Source: Rodentibacter genomosp. 1
Lineage (GTDB): Bacteria; Pseudomonadota; Gammaproteobacteria; Enterobacterales; Pasteurellaceae
Assembly (NCBI RefSeq): GCF_001999285.1
Contig: NZ_MLHN01000011.1
Coordinates: 124,001-188,000 of the forward strand
Direction of reading: 5' to 3'
DNA length: 64,000 bases
Positions within the stretch are counted from its first letter, which is position 1. Each line of letters starts with the position of its first letter. Below the pieces are notes generated by a model. That model did no database searches. It saw nothing but the letters and a program-made list of their open reading frames with translations, and had not been told where the DNA came from. Below are positions 9,581 to 18,672 of the stretch, in pieces. The position numbers were made by a program, and so were the translations under genes.

Positions 9581-11844
9581 TTAAATTTAGTACTTTTGTG
9601 CAAACCACAACCAACAAAACACTTGAAGAATTAAATGATCAAGATGTTTATGTACAATTATTAAACTATATAAAAACAATTTCTGCGGATAAGCCTAAAA
9701 ATACCGGTAAACGTAAGGTTTATTATATTTCGGCTGAATTTTTGATTGGTAAATTATTATCTAATAATCTTATTAATCTTGGCATCTACCAAGAAATTAA
9801 AGATGAATTAGCTCGTGTAGGAAAATCATTAAGCCATATCGAAGATATTGAGCCTGAACCTTCTTTAGGAAATGGCGGCTTAGGCCGTTTAGCCTCTTGT
9901 TTTATTGATTCAATGTCAACTCTTGGCTTAAATGCAGAAGGGGTAGGATTAAATTATCATTGCGGTCTGTTTAAACAGGTCTTTAAACACAATGAACAAA
10001 AAACAGAACCCAATTATTGGATCGAAAACAATTCTTGGTTAGTCCCGACAAAAATTAGTTACGAAGTGCCATTTAAAGCCTTTACGTTAACATCAAAATT
10101 AGATCGTATTGATATTTTAGGTTATCAAAAATCGACTAAAAACTATCTCAACTTATTTGATATCAAATCAGTGAATTATCACTTAATTAAAAATGGCATT
10201 GAATTCGACAAAACCAATATTGAAGAAAACTTAACCCTATTTCTTTATCCGGATGATTCTGATAAAAACGGGGAGTTACTACGTATTTATCAACAATATT
10301 TTATGGTCTCCAATGCGGCACAATTATTAATTGATGAAGCGATTGAGCGTGGTAGTCATTTACACGATTTAGCAGATTATGCTTATGTACAAATTAATGA
10401 TACCCACCCTTCAATGGTCATTCCGGAGCTCATTCGCTTACTCACCGAAAAACATCATTTGGAATTTACGGAATCGGTCAATATTGTGCGTAATATGGTG
10501 GGTTATACCAACCATACCATTCTTGCCGAAGCCTTAGAAAAATGGCCGCTTGATTATTTAGAAGAAATTGTCCCTCACTTGGTTGTGATTATCAAAAAAT
10601 TAGATGAATTAGTACGTAGCGAATATCAAGATCCTGCGATACAAATTATTGATGAATACAACCGTGTGCATATGGCACATATGGACATCCATTTTTCAAA
10701 TTCGGTAAACGGTGTGGCAGCATTACATACCGAGATTCTAAAAAATTCGGAACTCAAAGCATTTTATGCGATTTATCCAGAGAAATTTAATAATAAAACA
10801 AATGGGATTACTTTCCGCCGTTGGTTAGAATTCTCCAACCAAGAACTTGCTGCTTACCTTAAACAGTTAATTGGTGATAACTATCTGCAAGATGCCACAC
10901 AGTTAGAAAAACTGCTTGCTTTTGCCGATGATAAACAGGTTCATCAAAAACTGGCGGAAATTAAGTTTAAGAACAAATTAGCCTTAAAAACCTATCTTAA
11001 AGAAAATAAAGGCATTGAGTTAGATGAAAATTCAATTATTGATACGCAAATTAAGCGTTTCCATGAATATAAACGTCAACAAATGAATGCACTTTATGTG
11101 ATTCATAAATACCTTGAGATCAAAGCAGGTAAATTGCCTCAACGTAAAATCACCGTTATTTTTGGTGGAAAAGCAGCCCCTGCTTATATCATTGCGCAAG
11201 ATATTATTCATTTAATTTTATGTTTATCCGAACTCATTAATAATGATCCGGAAGTCAATAAATACTTAAACGTTTATTTGGTGGAAAATTATAATGTCAG
11301 CGTGGCGGAAAAATTAATTCCGGCAACCGATATTTCCGAGCAAATTTCCCTCGCTTCAAAAGAAGCCTCAGGCACAGGGAATATGAAATTTATGCTCAAT
11401 GGCGCATTAACGCTCGGTACGATGGATGGCGCAAATGTTGAGATAGCGGAGCTTGCGGGGGCTGAAAATATTTATACTTTTGGTAAAGATTCACAAAGTA
11501 TTATTAAACTTTATGAAACGGCAAGCTACGTTTCAAAAGATTACTATGACAGTGACGAGCAGATTAAACGTGCGGTAGACTTCATCGTTAATCCGATATT
11601 GGTAAAACTTGGTAATGCGGAGCGTTTAGAACGTCTTTACCATGAACTCTTGAATAAAGACTGGTTTATGACCTTAATTGACTTTAATGCTTATGTAAAA
11701 GCTAAAGAGCAAATTTTAGCGGATTACGAAAATCAAGACAGTTGGAATAAAAAAGTCATTCAAAATATCGCCAAAGCGGGCTTCTTTTCCTCAGACCGAA
11801 CGATTGCTCAATATAACAAGGATATTTGGCACTGTGAGGGTTAA
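9577..11844 (+). CDS. glgP: Glycogen/maltodextrin phosphorylase
   Basis: The 755-residue GT35 enzyme has [14 protein letters not shown], the INDTHPSM segment, RRWLEF, and the pyridoxal-phosphate lysine region [27 protein letters not shown]. It phosphorolyses alpha-1,4-glucans to glucose-1-phosphate. It is shorter than E. coli GlgP or MalP (about 800 residues). Stretches such as [23 protein letters not shown] and the end [15 protein letters not shown] resemble the streptococcal MalP/GlgP as I remember it. It overlaps malQ by 4 bp; the EEP gene follows after 10 bp. With MalQ it converts maltose to glucose plus glucose-1-phosphate, so maltodextrin phosphorylase is the likely role. Confidence 0.94.
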   Translation: MIKFSTFVQTTTNKTLEELNDQDVYVQLLNYIKTISADKPKNTGKRKVYYISAEFLIGKLLSNNLINLGIYQEIKDELARVGKSLSHIEDIEPEPSLGNGGLGRLASCFIDSMSTLGLNAEGVGLNYHCGLFKQVFKHNEQKTEPNYWIENNSWLVPTKISYEVPFKAFTLTSKLDRIDILGYQKSTKNYLNLFDIKSVNYHLIKNGIEFDKTNIEENLTLFLYPDDSDKNGELLRIYQQYFMVSNAAQLLIDEAIERGSHLHDLADYAYVQINDTHPSMVIPELIRLLTEKHHLEFTESVNIVRNMVGYTNHTILAEALEKWPLDYLEEIVPHLVVIIKKLDELVRSEYQDPAIQIIDEYNRVHMAHMDIHFSNSVNGVAALHTEILKNSELKAFYAIYPEKFNNKTNGITFRRWLEFSNQELAAYLKQLIGDNYLQDATQLEKLLAFADDKQVHQKLAEIKFKNKLALKTYLKENKGIELDENSIIDTQIKRFHEYKRQQMNALYVIHKYLEIKAGKLPQRKITVIFGGKAAPAYIIAQDIIHLILCLSELINNDPEVNKYLNVYLVENYNVSVAEKLIPATDISEQISLASKEASGTGNMKFMLNGALTLGTMDGANVEIAELAGAENIYTFGKDSQSIIKLYETASYVSKDYYDSDEQIKRAVDFIVNPILVKLGNAERLERLYHELLNKDWFMTLIDFNAYVKAKEQILADYENQDSWNKKVIQNIAKAGFFSSDRTIAQYNKDIWHCEG

Positions 11845-11854
11845 AGGAGGGGCA

Positions 11855-12646
11855 ATGAAACTACTTACCCTAAACGTACACGCGTGGTTAGAAGATAACC
11901 AAGCAGAAAAAATTGCCATTCTTGCTCAAACGATAGTGGAAAAGGGGTACGACATCGTTGCACTGCAAGAAGTCAATCAACTTATGGCAGCAATGCCTAT
12001 AGCCCCAACCTTAAAGCAGGATAATTATGGCGTAATATTATTACGCCAAATTAACCAGCAAGTTGAGCAAAAATATTCATTATTTTGGAGCAATTCACAT
12101 ATTGGCTATGACAAATATGATGAAGGCATCGCATTTTTAACCCGCCTGCCGGTTTATGAAGTCGATCCTTTTTATTGTAGTCGGCATCAGCGACTTGATT
12201 CCATTCTCTCACGTAAAATACTAGGATTAACTGTGGAATACCAAAATCAGCTTATTGATTGTTATTCCTGTCATATTAATTTGCCTGACTGCGAAGGCGA
12301 AAATCAACTTGATAATATTCAAAATATCGTTAAACGTAGTCAGAGTGGAAATTTAAAAATCCTCATGGGGGATTTCAATACTGATGCAATCAGCAATCCA
12401 CAAGCCTATCAGCAAATCAAATCATTAGGTTTACTTGATACTTACGAACTTGCCGAGCAAAAGGATTCGGGTATTACGGTAGAAAAAGCCATTGATGGCT
12501 GGCGCAGTCATAGCGAAGAAAAGCGTTTGGATTATATTTTTTTAAATCAAGCCAAAAGGGTATTATCAAGCCAAGTGATTTTTAACGGCAAAAATAAACC
12601 TGTGGTTTCCGACCATTTTGGCTTGGAAGTGGATGTCATATTGTAG
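11855..12646 (+). CDS. Endonuclease/exonuclease/phosphatase-fold protein; candidate maltose-6'-phosphate phosphatase
   Basis: The 263-residue protein shows the complete EEP metal-hydrolase set: N7 in LTLNVH, E39 in LQEVN, H in SCHINLPD, GDFNTD, RLDYIFLN and the terminal SDHFGLEV. EEP enzymes cleave phosphate esters in nucleic acids, lipids or sugars. Its position between a phosphorylase and a maltose-type PTS permease in a tight operon argues for a sugar phosphate substrate. The Enterococcus enzyme MapP, which I recall as an EEP-fold maltose-6'-phosphate phosphatase, is the best model. The start follows a strong AAGGAGG. Nucleic acid hydrolysis is the alternative. Confidence 0.75.
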   Translation: MKLLTLNVHAWLEDNQAEKIAILAQTIVEKGYDIVALQEVNQLMAAMPIAPTLKQDNYGVILLRQINQQVEQKYSLFWSNSHIGYDKYDEGIAFLTRLPVYEVDPFYCSRHQRLDSILSRKILGLTVEYQNQLIDCYSCHINLPDCEGENQLDNIQNIVKRSQSGNLKILMGDFNTDAISNPQAYQQIKSLGLLDTYELAEQKDSGITVEKAIDGWRSHSEEKRLDYIFLNQAKRVLSSQVIFNGKNKPVVSDHFGLEVDVIL

Positions 12647-12656
12647 GAGAAAACAA

Positions 12657-14321
12657 ATGAAAAAATTGCTAAGTTTTGAATTTTGGCAAAAATTTGGCAA
12701 GTGCCTGATGGTGGTCATCGCTGTCATGCCCGCTGCCGGATTAATGGTCAGTATTGGTAATTCGTTACCTTTACTTAGCGATGCGGAATGGGTCGCACGC
12801 ATTGGTAACATTATTGCCCAAATTGGCTGGGGAATTATCGGTAACCTCCATCTTTTATTTGCTTTAGCCATTGGAGGAAGCTGGGCAAATGAACGGGCAG
12901 GCGGTGCATTTGCCGCAGGTTTAGCCTTTATTTTGATTAACTTAATCACCGGTCATTTTTTCGGTGTAAAAATTGAAATGTTGTCGGATCCTAATGCTCA
13001 TGTCGGTACATTATTTGCCGGTGACATTCCGGTAGCAAATTACTTTGTCAATATACTTGGGCAGCCGGCATTAAATATGGGCGTATTCGTCGGGATTATC
13101 GCAGGTTTTGTCGGTGCAACGACCTTCAATCGCTACTACAATTTCCGCAAATTACCTGAGGTTCTCACCTTCTTTAACGGTAAACGCTTTGTCCCTTTTG
13201 TCGTCATTTATCGCTCTGTACTGGTCGCATTAATCCTTGCCTTGTTCTGGCCTTTAGTACAGACGGGGATCAATCATTTCGGTCAATGGATTGCAAGTTC
13301 ACAAAATAGTGCGCCAATCCTTGCCCCTTTTATCTACGGTACATTAGAGCGTCTTTTATTACCTTTTGGCTTACATCATATGCTGACTATCCCGATGAAT
13401 TACACATCATTAGGGGGAACCTATGAGTTCTTAACCGGGGCTCAAAAAGGTGCACAAGTCTTTGGGCAAGACCCATTATGGTTGGCTTGGATCTCCGACT
13501 TAATTAATTTAAAAGATGCGGGAAATCTAGCACAATATAATGATTTACTTTCAAATGTAACGCCGGCTCGTTTCAAAGTGGGGCAAATGATTGGTTCAAG
13601 TGGTATCTTAATGGGGATCACCCTTGCTATGTATGTGAATGTCGATGCGGATAAGAAAAAACTCTATAAAGGGATTTTCCTTTCCTCTGCTCTTGCCGTA
13701 TTCCTAACAGGCGTAACCGAACCGATTGAATATATGTTTATGTTCGCCGCCATGCCGCTTTATATCGTGTATGCTTTGGTTCAAGGTGCCGCATTTGCCA
13801 TGGCGGATATTGTGAATTTACGGATGCATTCATTCGGTAATATTGAGTTTTTAACCCGTACCCCAATGGCGATTAAAGCCGGTATCGGTATGGATGTCAT
13901 CAACTTTATTTGGGTTTCCATTCTCTTTGCCGTAGGAATGTTCCTCATTGCGAATTTTATGATTAAGAAATTCAACCTAGCAACCGCAGGGCGCAATGGT
14001 AACTATGATGCGAAAAGTGCCGACGAAAACACTTCCGGTGAACCTAAAGTCGCCAACGCAAGTGCACAGGTTGTCCAAATTGTGAATTTACTTGGTGGAC
14101 GCAATAATATTGCCAATGTTGATGCTTGTATGACGCGCTTACGTATTTCTGTACATAACGCAGATTTGGTCGGTGATGAGTCTGGTTGGAAACAAGCCGG
14201 TGCAATGGGGGTTATTATCAAAGGTACCGGAATTCAAGCTATCTACGGACCGAAAGCTGATGTGCTTAAATCCGATATTCAAGATCTGCTTGCCTCCGGT
14301 GCTGAAATTCCAAAAGTTTAA
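12657..14321 (+). CDS. PTS glucose/maltose-type permease EIICB (MalX/MalT-like)
   Basis: The 554-residue protein has a membrane EIIC domain (about residues 1-450) with the family segments [31 protein letters not shown] and FLTGVTEPIEYMF. A hydrophilic linker follows, then an EIIB domain whose phosphorylated cysteine lies in NVDACMTRLRIS. No EIIA domain is attached, so a separate IIA-Glc (Crr) would be needed. It would import and phosphorylate maltose or glucose. The EIIC resembles the streptococcal maltose permease MalT, as I recall it, more than enterobacterial MalX. The ATG at 12657 follows GGAGAAAAC, 10 bp after the EEP gene. Confidence 0.88.
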   Translation: MKKLLSFEFWQKFGKCLMVVIAVMPAAGLMVSIGNSLPLLSDAEWVARIGNIIAQIGWGIIGNLHLLFALAIGGSWANERAGGAFAAGLAFILINLITGHFFGVKIEMLSDPNAHVGTLFAGDIPVANYFVNILGQPALNMGVFVGIIAGFVGATTFNRYYNFRKLPEVLTFFNGKRFVPFVVIYRSVLVALILALFWPLVQTGINHFGQWIASSQNSAPILAPFIYGTLERLLLPFGLHHMLTIPMNYTSLGGTYEFLTGAQKGAQVFGQDPLWLAWISDLINLKDAGNLAQYNDLLSNVTPARFKVGQMIGSSGILMGITLAMYVNVDADKKKLYKGIFLSSALAVFLTGVTEPIEYMFMFAAMPLYIVYALVQGAAFAMADIVNLRMHSFGNIEFLTRTPMAIKAGIGMDVINFIWVSILFAVGMFLIANFMIKKFNLATAGRNGNYDAKSADENTSGEPKVANASAQVVQIVNLLGGRNNIANVDACMTRLRISVHNADLVGDESGWKQAGAMGVIIKGTGIQAIYGPKADVLKSDIQDLLASGAEIPKV

Positions 14322-14346
14322 ATGAAGTTCCGGTATTATATTTATA

Positions 14347-14478
14347 ATAGCGAACACATAAAATAGAAGTCATATCATTGTAGGGACGCCACGCTAGCGT
14401 CCTTATTTAAAAGATTAACCAGCATAGTGTCCCTACTGCGTATTCAATATAGGGTATATTGTGCAAGTGCGACATAAT
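14347..14478 (+). repeat. Dispersed palindromic element, copy 2 (diverged)
   Basis: The left arm at about 14379-14402 begins TGTAGGGAC, like copy 1, but its internal hairpin is GGACGC-CACGCTA-GCGTCC, in which both sides changed together. The right arm reads GTGTCCCTACTG (14427-14438). The outer flanks keep ATAGCGAACACATAAAA on the left and GTGCAAGTGCGACATAAT on the right, matching the right flank of copy 1. It lies between the convergent genes for EIICB and gor. Confidence 0.65.
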
Positions 14479-14482
14479 ATTG

Positions 14483-14517
14483 AAAAAGTGCGGTCAAAAT
14501 TGACCGCACTTTTTTCT
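14483..14517. terminator. Bidirectional terminator made of an inverted pair of uptake signals
   Basis: AAAAAGTGCGGTCAA (14483-14497) and its exact complement (14500-14514) form a perfect 15-bp stem with a 2-base loop. T runs in both directions complete an intrinsic terminator. It serves the maltose operon on the plus strand and gor on the minus strand. Each arm is a full Haemophilus-type uptake signal. Confidence 0.9.
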
Positions 14518-14536
14518 TCCTAAAATCAACCAAGCA

Positions 14537-15910
14537 TTAGCGCATTGTCACAAATTCTTCTGAACCCGTTGGGTGAATCGCTACGGTGTTATCAAAATCA
14601 GCTTTTGTTGCGCCCATTTTAATTGCAACCGCAAAACCTTGAATCATTTCATCCACTCCGAAACCGATTCCATGCAAGCCGACAATTTTCTCATCTTTGC
14701 CAACACAAACTAACTTCATTCGGCAAGGTTGGCGATATTGAGTGACTGCGGTGTACATTGCAGTAAAGGACGATTTATACACTTTCACGTTTTCTTCGCC
14801 ATATTGCTCAATAGCCTGCGGTTCAGTCAGACCAATTGTGCCAATAGGAGGGTGACTAAATACCACCGTTGGAACGAGATTGTAGTCTAAATGCTCGTTA
14901 GGTTTACTATTGAATAGACGCTCAGACAAACGTCGACCTGCTGCAACCGCAACCGGTGTTAATTCAATACCGCCTTCAATAATATCACCTACCGCATAAA
15001 CCCCTTTCACATTGGTATTTTGGTACTTATCTACCTTAATATAACCACGTTCATTGGTTTCCACACCCGCACGCGATAAGCCAATCTTATCGGTAGCCGG
15101 CTCACGACCTGCCGCCCAAATCACGCAATCCACAGTAATGCTACGTTCATGGTCAAATTTCGCCGTGAGAGAACCATCCTCATTCTTAATGATTTCTTGA
15201 ATGGTCGTATGTTTGTGCAACAAAATACCGTCTTGTTCCAATACTTCAAGTAAGGTTTCAACAATTAATGGATCTTGATTTCGCATTGGTGCATGGCGGC
15301 GTACAACTAAGTGCGTTTCAGAACCAAGGCTATTTAGCACACCGGCAAGTTCCACTGCGATATACCCTGCACCAATAATCGCGACACGTTTAGGTAGTTC
15401 AGTTAATTCAAAGAAACCATCAGAATCAATGCCGTATTCTTGTCCTTTCACAGAATAAGGACGAAACGGTCTTCCTCCTGTCGCAATTAGAATATGATCT
15501 GCAGTCACCTGTTCAGTTGAGCCATCAGCAAAAGTGATCTCAATGGTATGAGCATCAATAAACTTACCGAATCCCTTAATCACATCAACGCTATTTTTAG
15601 CAAGTACATTGTTATAAGAAGTATGAATACGGCTAATGTAGGCCTGACGACTCTCAATAAGTTTTTCAAAATCAAACTTTTTCACATCCACATCAAAACC
15701 ATAGTCGGGTGCATAGTGATGAATCGCCTCCGCAATTTGAGCGCCATAAAACATCACCTTTTTCGGCACACAGCCTACATTCACGCAAGTTCCACCTAAA
15801 TATTTTGCTTCAATAATCGCACATTTTTTACCATAACTTGCGGCCCGATTAATTGAAGCAATGCCCCCACTACCACCACCAATGGCAATATAGTCATAAT
15901 GTTTAGTCAT
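14537..15910 (-). CDS. gor: Glutathione-disulfide reductase
   Basis: The 457-residue flavoenzyme has the FAD Rossmann start [18 protein letters not shown], the redox-active disulfide [13 protein letters not shown], an NADPH domain around [13 protein letters not shown], and the C-terminal dimer-interface active-site segment [12 protein letters not shown]. It reduces oxidised glutathione with NADPH in the cytoplasm. Length agrees with E. coli Gor (450). The gene stands alone, ending at the paired-uptake-signal terminator and divergent from yhhQ across a 250-bp gap that carries the preQ1 riboswitch on the other strand. Confidence 0.96.
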   Translation of the reverse strand: MTKHYDYIAIGGGSGGIASINRAASYGKKCAIIEAKYLGGTCVNVGCVPKKVMFYGAQIAEAIHHYAPDYGFDVDVKKFDFEKLIESRQAYISRIHTSYNNVLAKNSVDVIKGFGKFIDAHTIEITFADGSTEQVTADHILIATGGRPFRPYSVKGQEYGIDSDGFFELTELPKRVAIIGAGYIAVELAGVLNSLGSETHLVVRRHAPMRNQDPLIVETLLEVLEQDGILLHKHTTIQEIIKNEDGSLTAKFDHERSITVDCVIWAAGREPATDKIGLSRAGVETNERGYIKVDKYQNTNVKGVYAVGDIIEGGIELTPVAVAAGRRLSERLFNSKPNEHLDYNLVPTVVFSHPPIGTIGLTEPQAIEQYGEENVKVYKSSFTAMYTAVTQYRQPCRMKLVCVGKDEKIVGLHGIGFGVDEMIQGFAVAIKMGATKADFDNTVAIHPTGSEEFVTMR

Positions 15911-16114
15911 TGTTTTACCCTTTTTTAAATATAGAAATTTTCCGTATTCTGCCGAAAATTCACCAAGAAAGCTATAAATTAGTATGATTGAGAATGCCTA
16001 TATAGAAGTAAAGTGTAATCATTTTTACCTGTATCTGGCCAACTAAGATTTATCCTACTTTATCTTTTCTTGCAATCCTAATAAATCTGCGTATGATCCG
16101 ACCCCTATTTTCAA

Positions 16115-16154
16115 CTCGGGTTCCCTCACCCCGATTTCTATTGATTTAAAAAGG
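16115..16154 (+). promoter_or_regulatory. PreQ1-I riboswitch (translational) upstream of yhhQ
   Basis: P1 is formed by TCGGG (16116-16120) and CCCGA (16130-16134). The loop TTCCCTCAC holds pyrimidines that can pair with the downstream A-rich tail ending TTTAAAAAGG (16145-16154). This is the H-type pseudoknot layout of class I preQ1 aptamers, close to the Thermoanaerobacter example with an AAGG Shine-Dalgarno at its 3' end. Here AAGG sits 6 bases before the yhhQ ATG, so ligand binding should hide the ribosome site. The downstream gene is a queuosine-precursor transporter, which fits. Confidence 0.8.
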
Positions 16155-16160
16155 TAAAAC

Positions 16161-16865
16161 ATGAATATTAATTATCCTATTTTTAATACGCAACAAAAGC
16201 GTACCGCCCTCATTTGGTTAAGTTTTTTCCATATTTTGATCATTGCGGCAAGCAATTATTTAGTACAAATCCCCTTTGAAATTTCCCTAAAATTAACCGC
16301 ACTTGGTGCCGCACAGGATTTTTCCTTCCATAGCACTTGGGGAACACTCACTTTTCCTTTCATTTTTCTTGCCACAGACTTAACGGTACGTGTGTTTGGT
16401 GCAAAAGAAGCCCGTTGGATTATTTTTATTGTGATGATCCCAGCTCTTATTATCAGTTATATCATTTCTGTGCTGTTCTCTGATTCTCAATATCAAGGTA
16501 TCGGAGCATTAAATGGCTTTGATATGTTTGTTTTCCGCATTGCATTGGCGAGTTTTTTAGCTTATGTGGTAGGGCAATTATTAGATGTCACAGTATTCAA
16601 CCGATTACGGCAACTTAAAACTTGGTGGATAGCCCCAAGCTGTTCAATGACCTTGGGCTCCATGGCAGATACCTTCGTATTTTTCAGTGTGGCATTCTAC
16701 CAAAGTGCCGATCCTTTTATGGCTGAACACTGGGCACAACTTGGCTTTGTCGATTATTTATTCAAATTGTTTATTGGTATTTTGCTATTCATCCCTGCTT
16801 ATGGCGTGGTATTGAATGTGATTTTGTGTAAACTCCAAACATTAAGCAACCAAAAATCGGTTTGA
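16161..16865 (+). CDS. yhhQ: Queuosine-precursor (preQ0/preQ1) transporter YhhQ
   Basis: The 234-residue integral membrane protein has about six transmembrane segments and the family features FIFLATDLTVRVFGAKEAR and LGSMADTFVFFSVAF of the YhhQ/QueT vitamin-transporter fold. YhhQ imports 7-cyano-7-deazaguanine or the aminomethyl form for queuosine modification of tRNA. The preQ1 riboswitch directly upstream, ending in its Shine-Dalgarno sequence, supports the assignment. A palindromic element starts a few bases after the stop. An uptake signal lies near 16295. Confidence 0.93.
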   Translation: MNINYPIFNTQQKRTALIWLSFFHILIIAASNYLVQIPFEISLKLTALGAAQDFSFHSTWGTLTFPFIFLATDLTVRVFGAKEARWIIFIVMIPALIISYIISVLFSDSQYQGIGALNGFDMFVFRIALASFLAYVVGQLLDVTVFNRLRQLKTWWIAPSCSMTLGSMADTFVFFSVAFYQSADPFMAEHWAQLGFVDYLFKLFIGILLFIPAYGVVLNVILCKLQTLSNQKSV

Positions 16866-16869
16866 TATT

Positions 16870-16954
16870 TATAGGGACACACTGAGTGTGTCCGAATTTT
16901 AACCTATTGGAATAATTTGATTTTTGTAGAGGATATACTGCATATAGCACTACA
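16870..16954 (-). repeat. Dispersed palindromic element, copy 3 (inverted relative to copy 1)
   Basis: On the plus strand this matches the reverse complement of copy 1 over the hairpin arm TATAGGGACACACTGAGTG and nearly the whole spacer (AATTTTAACCTATTGGAATA). The first arm keeps a perfect GGACACAC-TGA-GTGTGTCC hairpin, while the second arm (16925-16954) has decayed to AGGATATACTGCATATAGC. It lies directly after yhhQ. Confidence 0.85.
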
Positions 16955-17038
16955 AATAAACCCAGAAAGCAAGTTTGTGCCGCAGCCACATAGTGCCAAA
17001 AAACCATTAAATATTGACCGCACTTTATGTTCAGCCAA

Positions 17039-17515
17039 TCACTGTCCTTGGTTTTTATCCCAATTAATCCACATACGAGTGATTTGAAGTCGTCCTTCAT
17101 TCATTTTGGTGCGAAAATACATCTTTAAACGCATCGCTTCTACACTTTCCCCTAAAAATGAGGCTTTCAAATCATAGGTAGCGGTCAGCCTATCTTTACC
17201 GATCGGTAACACTTTGACGGCTTTCAACATATCATAATACAATACCCCGTCTTTTAAATTATTCAGCCAATCTGCCTTGGTAAAACGATTTCGCTTTGCA
17301 TCTCGAATCACGGTCAGCACAAAACCATCTGCTAATAATTTATCAAGCTCAAGATAATTTTCGTTTTCAAGGGCAATCACAAGTTGTGAGTACAATTCGG
17401 CGAGTTCAATCTGTTCTGCCTCACGATTTCGCATATCGTACAATGCCGGTGTAATGGCTATCGCACTGACTGTGAGTGATAATAATAGAGAAAAGAACAC
17501 ATGACGTAATTTCAT
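17039..17515 (-). CDS. Small exported or membrane-anchored NTF2-like protein, unknown function
   Basis: I do not recognise a named gene. The 158-residue product starts with a hydrophobic segment (FFSLLLSLTVSAIAITPAL, about residues 7-25), which is a signal peptide or anchor. The rest (LYSQLVIALENENYLELDKLLADGFVLTV ... LKMYFRTKMNEGRLQITRMWINWDK) has the alpha-then-curved-sheet pattern of SnoaL/NTF2-like proteins. It starts 5 bp after the stop of the MFS gene, so both are probably one operon. I use the ATG at 17515; a TTG at 17527 is in frame. Function is not predictable from sequence. Confidence 0.7.
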   Translation of the reverse strand: MKLRHVFFSLLLSLTVSAIAITPALYDMRNREAEQIELAELYSQLVIALENENYLELDKLLADGFVLTVIRDAKRNRFTKADWLNNLKDGVLYYDMLKAVKVLPIGKDRLTATYDLKASFLGESVEAMRLKMYFRTKMNEGRLQITRMWINWDKNQGQ

Positions 17516-17520
17516 TTTGC

Positions 17521-18591
17521 TTACCAAATCAAAAAGACAAGAGGAATAATATTCATCACAAGTGCTGTCGTTCCTGCCAAAATCAACTTAGATGTCCCAA
17601 ACATCAAGCCTTGATTGACCCCCTTATCCAATTTCACCAACATATTCGCCATCGCAGTATTCGCAAATAAGCTCACAAAAGCAAAGATAATCAAATAAAG
17701 ATAAGCAGTCATAAAGGAAAGAAAATCAATAACATAAAACCATGGTACGATCAATGTAATCACTAATAATGGAGCAATATAAGTGAGTTTTACTACACTA
17801 AAATCCAATTTACGTGTAAAACGGGATTGAAATAACACGGCAATTAAATTATTAACAAAGAAGGCAACCGGAATAGATTCAGGACTATCTAATAAGTTAC
17901 TGAAAATATAGGGGAAAATAATATAAAAAGAAGTCCCCATTGCCAACGGAATAAAAAGAAGTAAATGTGCAAACACAAACCGCTTACTTAATACTTGCTT
18001 AATATTATAAAACCTAAAGGGGGTACTTCTCACTTTACAAGGCGTTTCTTTAACAGCAATCAGCATAAAGATCAACATCGACACTTCAATCGCACAGCTC
18101 AACCAAATCAACATTTCAGGTAATTGAAAATGTAAGAATGGGAGGGCAAGCAACGGGGCAAACATTGATGCGAGGCTTTGAATCCGCAAAAACTTCCCCT
18201 GCGCTTTGGCTTTATCCTGATAATTATCAGCCGCGGTAGAAAGCAACAAGGCTCGGGCATTAGTGCCAAATAATGTACTACCAAAACCAAAAAAGAATGT
18301 GGCTAATAACAAAAACGGATAATAATCGGTGGTGATCAACAAAATGTAAGCAACTGCATCCATCAAGCACCCCATCAGCATCATTTTTGAGCGCCCAAAC
18401 TGATCACCCCATACCCCGGCAAAGAGAGAAAAAGCTTGGCTTGCAAATACCAACAGTGAAAATGCTGTGGCAATTTGTGAGGTTTCAAATCCTTTATTGT
18501 TCTGTAAATAAATAAAAAAGACGCTCTGCATTGCCGTGTATGCCACACCAGAGAAGAAACGTCGCCATAAAATGACATTTTGAATATTCAT
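17521..18591 (-). CDS. Major facilitator superfamily transporter (short)
   Basis: The 356-residue hydrophobic protein has about ten to twelve predicted membrane segments and the MFS motif A-like loop WGDQFGRSKMMLMG between segments 2 and 3. This loop is typical of proton-coupled drug exporters. It is shorter than most MFS proteins (about 390-420). The substrate is unknown. The downstream NTF2-like gene begins 5 bp after its stop. An uptake signal sits upstream at 18658, in the gap to rdgC. Confidence 0.8.
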   Translation of the reverse strand: MNIQNVILWRRFFSGVAYTAMQSVFFIYLQNNKGFETSQIATAFSLLVFASQAFSLFAGVWGDQFGRSKMMLMGCLMDAVAYILLITTDYYPFLLLATFFFGFGSTLFGTNARALLLSTAADNYQDKAKAQGKFLRIQSLASMFAPLLALPFLHFQLPEMLIWLSCAIEVSMLIFMLIAVKETPCKVRSTPFRFYNIKQVLSKRFVFAHLLLFIPLAMGTSFYIIFPYIFSNLLDSPESIPVAFFVNNLIAVLFQSRFTRKLDFSVVKLTYIAPLLVITLIVPWFYVIDFLSFMTAYLYLIIFAFVSLFANTAMANMLVKLDKGVNQGLMFGTSKLILAGTTALVMNIIPLVFLIW

Positions 18592-18672
18592 ATTTCATTC
18601 TTTCCGAATCTAACTATCAAAAGATCGCCAAAGTGATCTGAAAAATCCATCAAATTTAACCGCACTTTCTCA

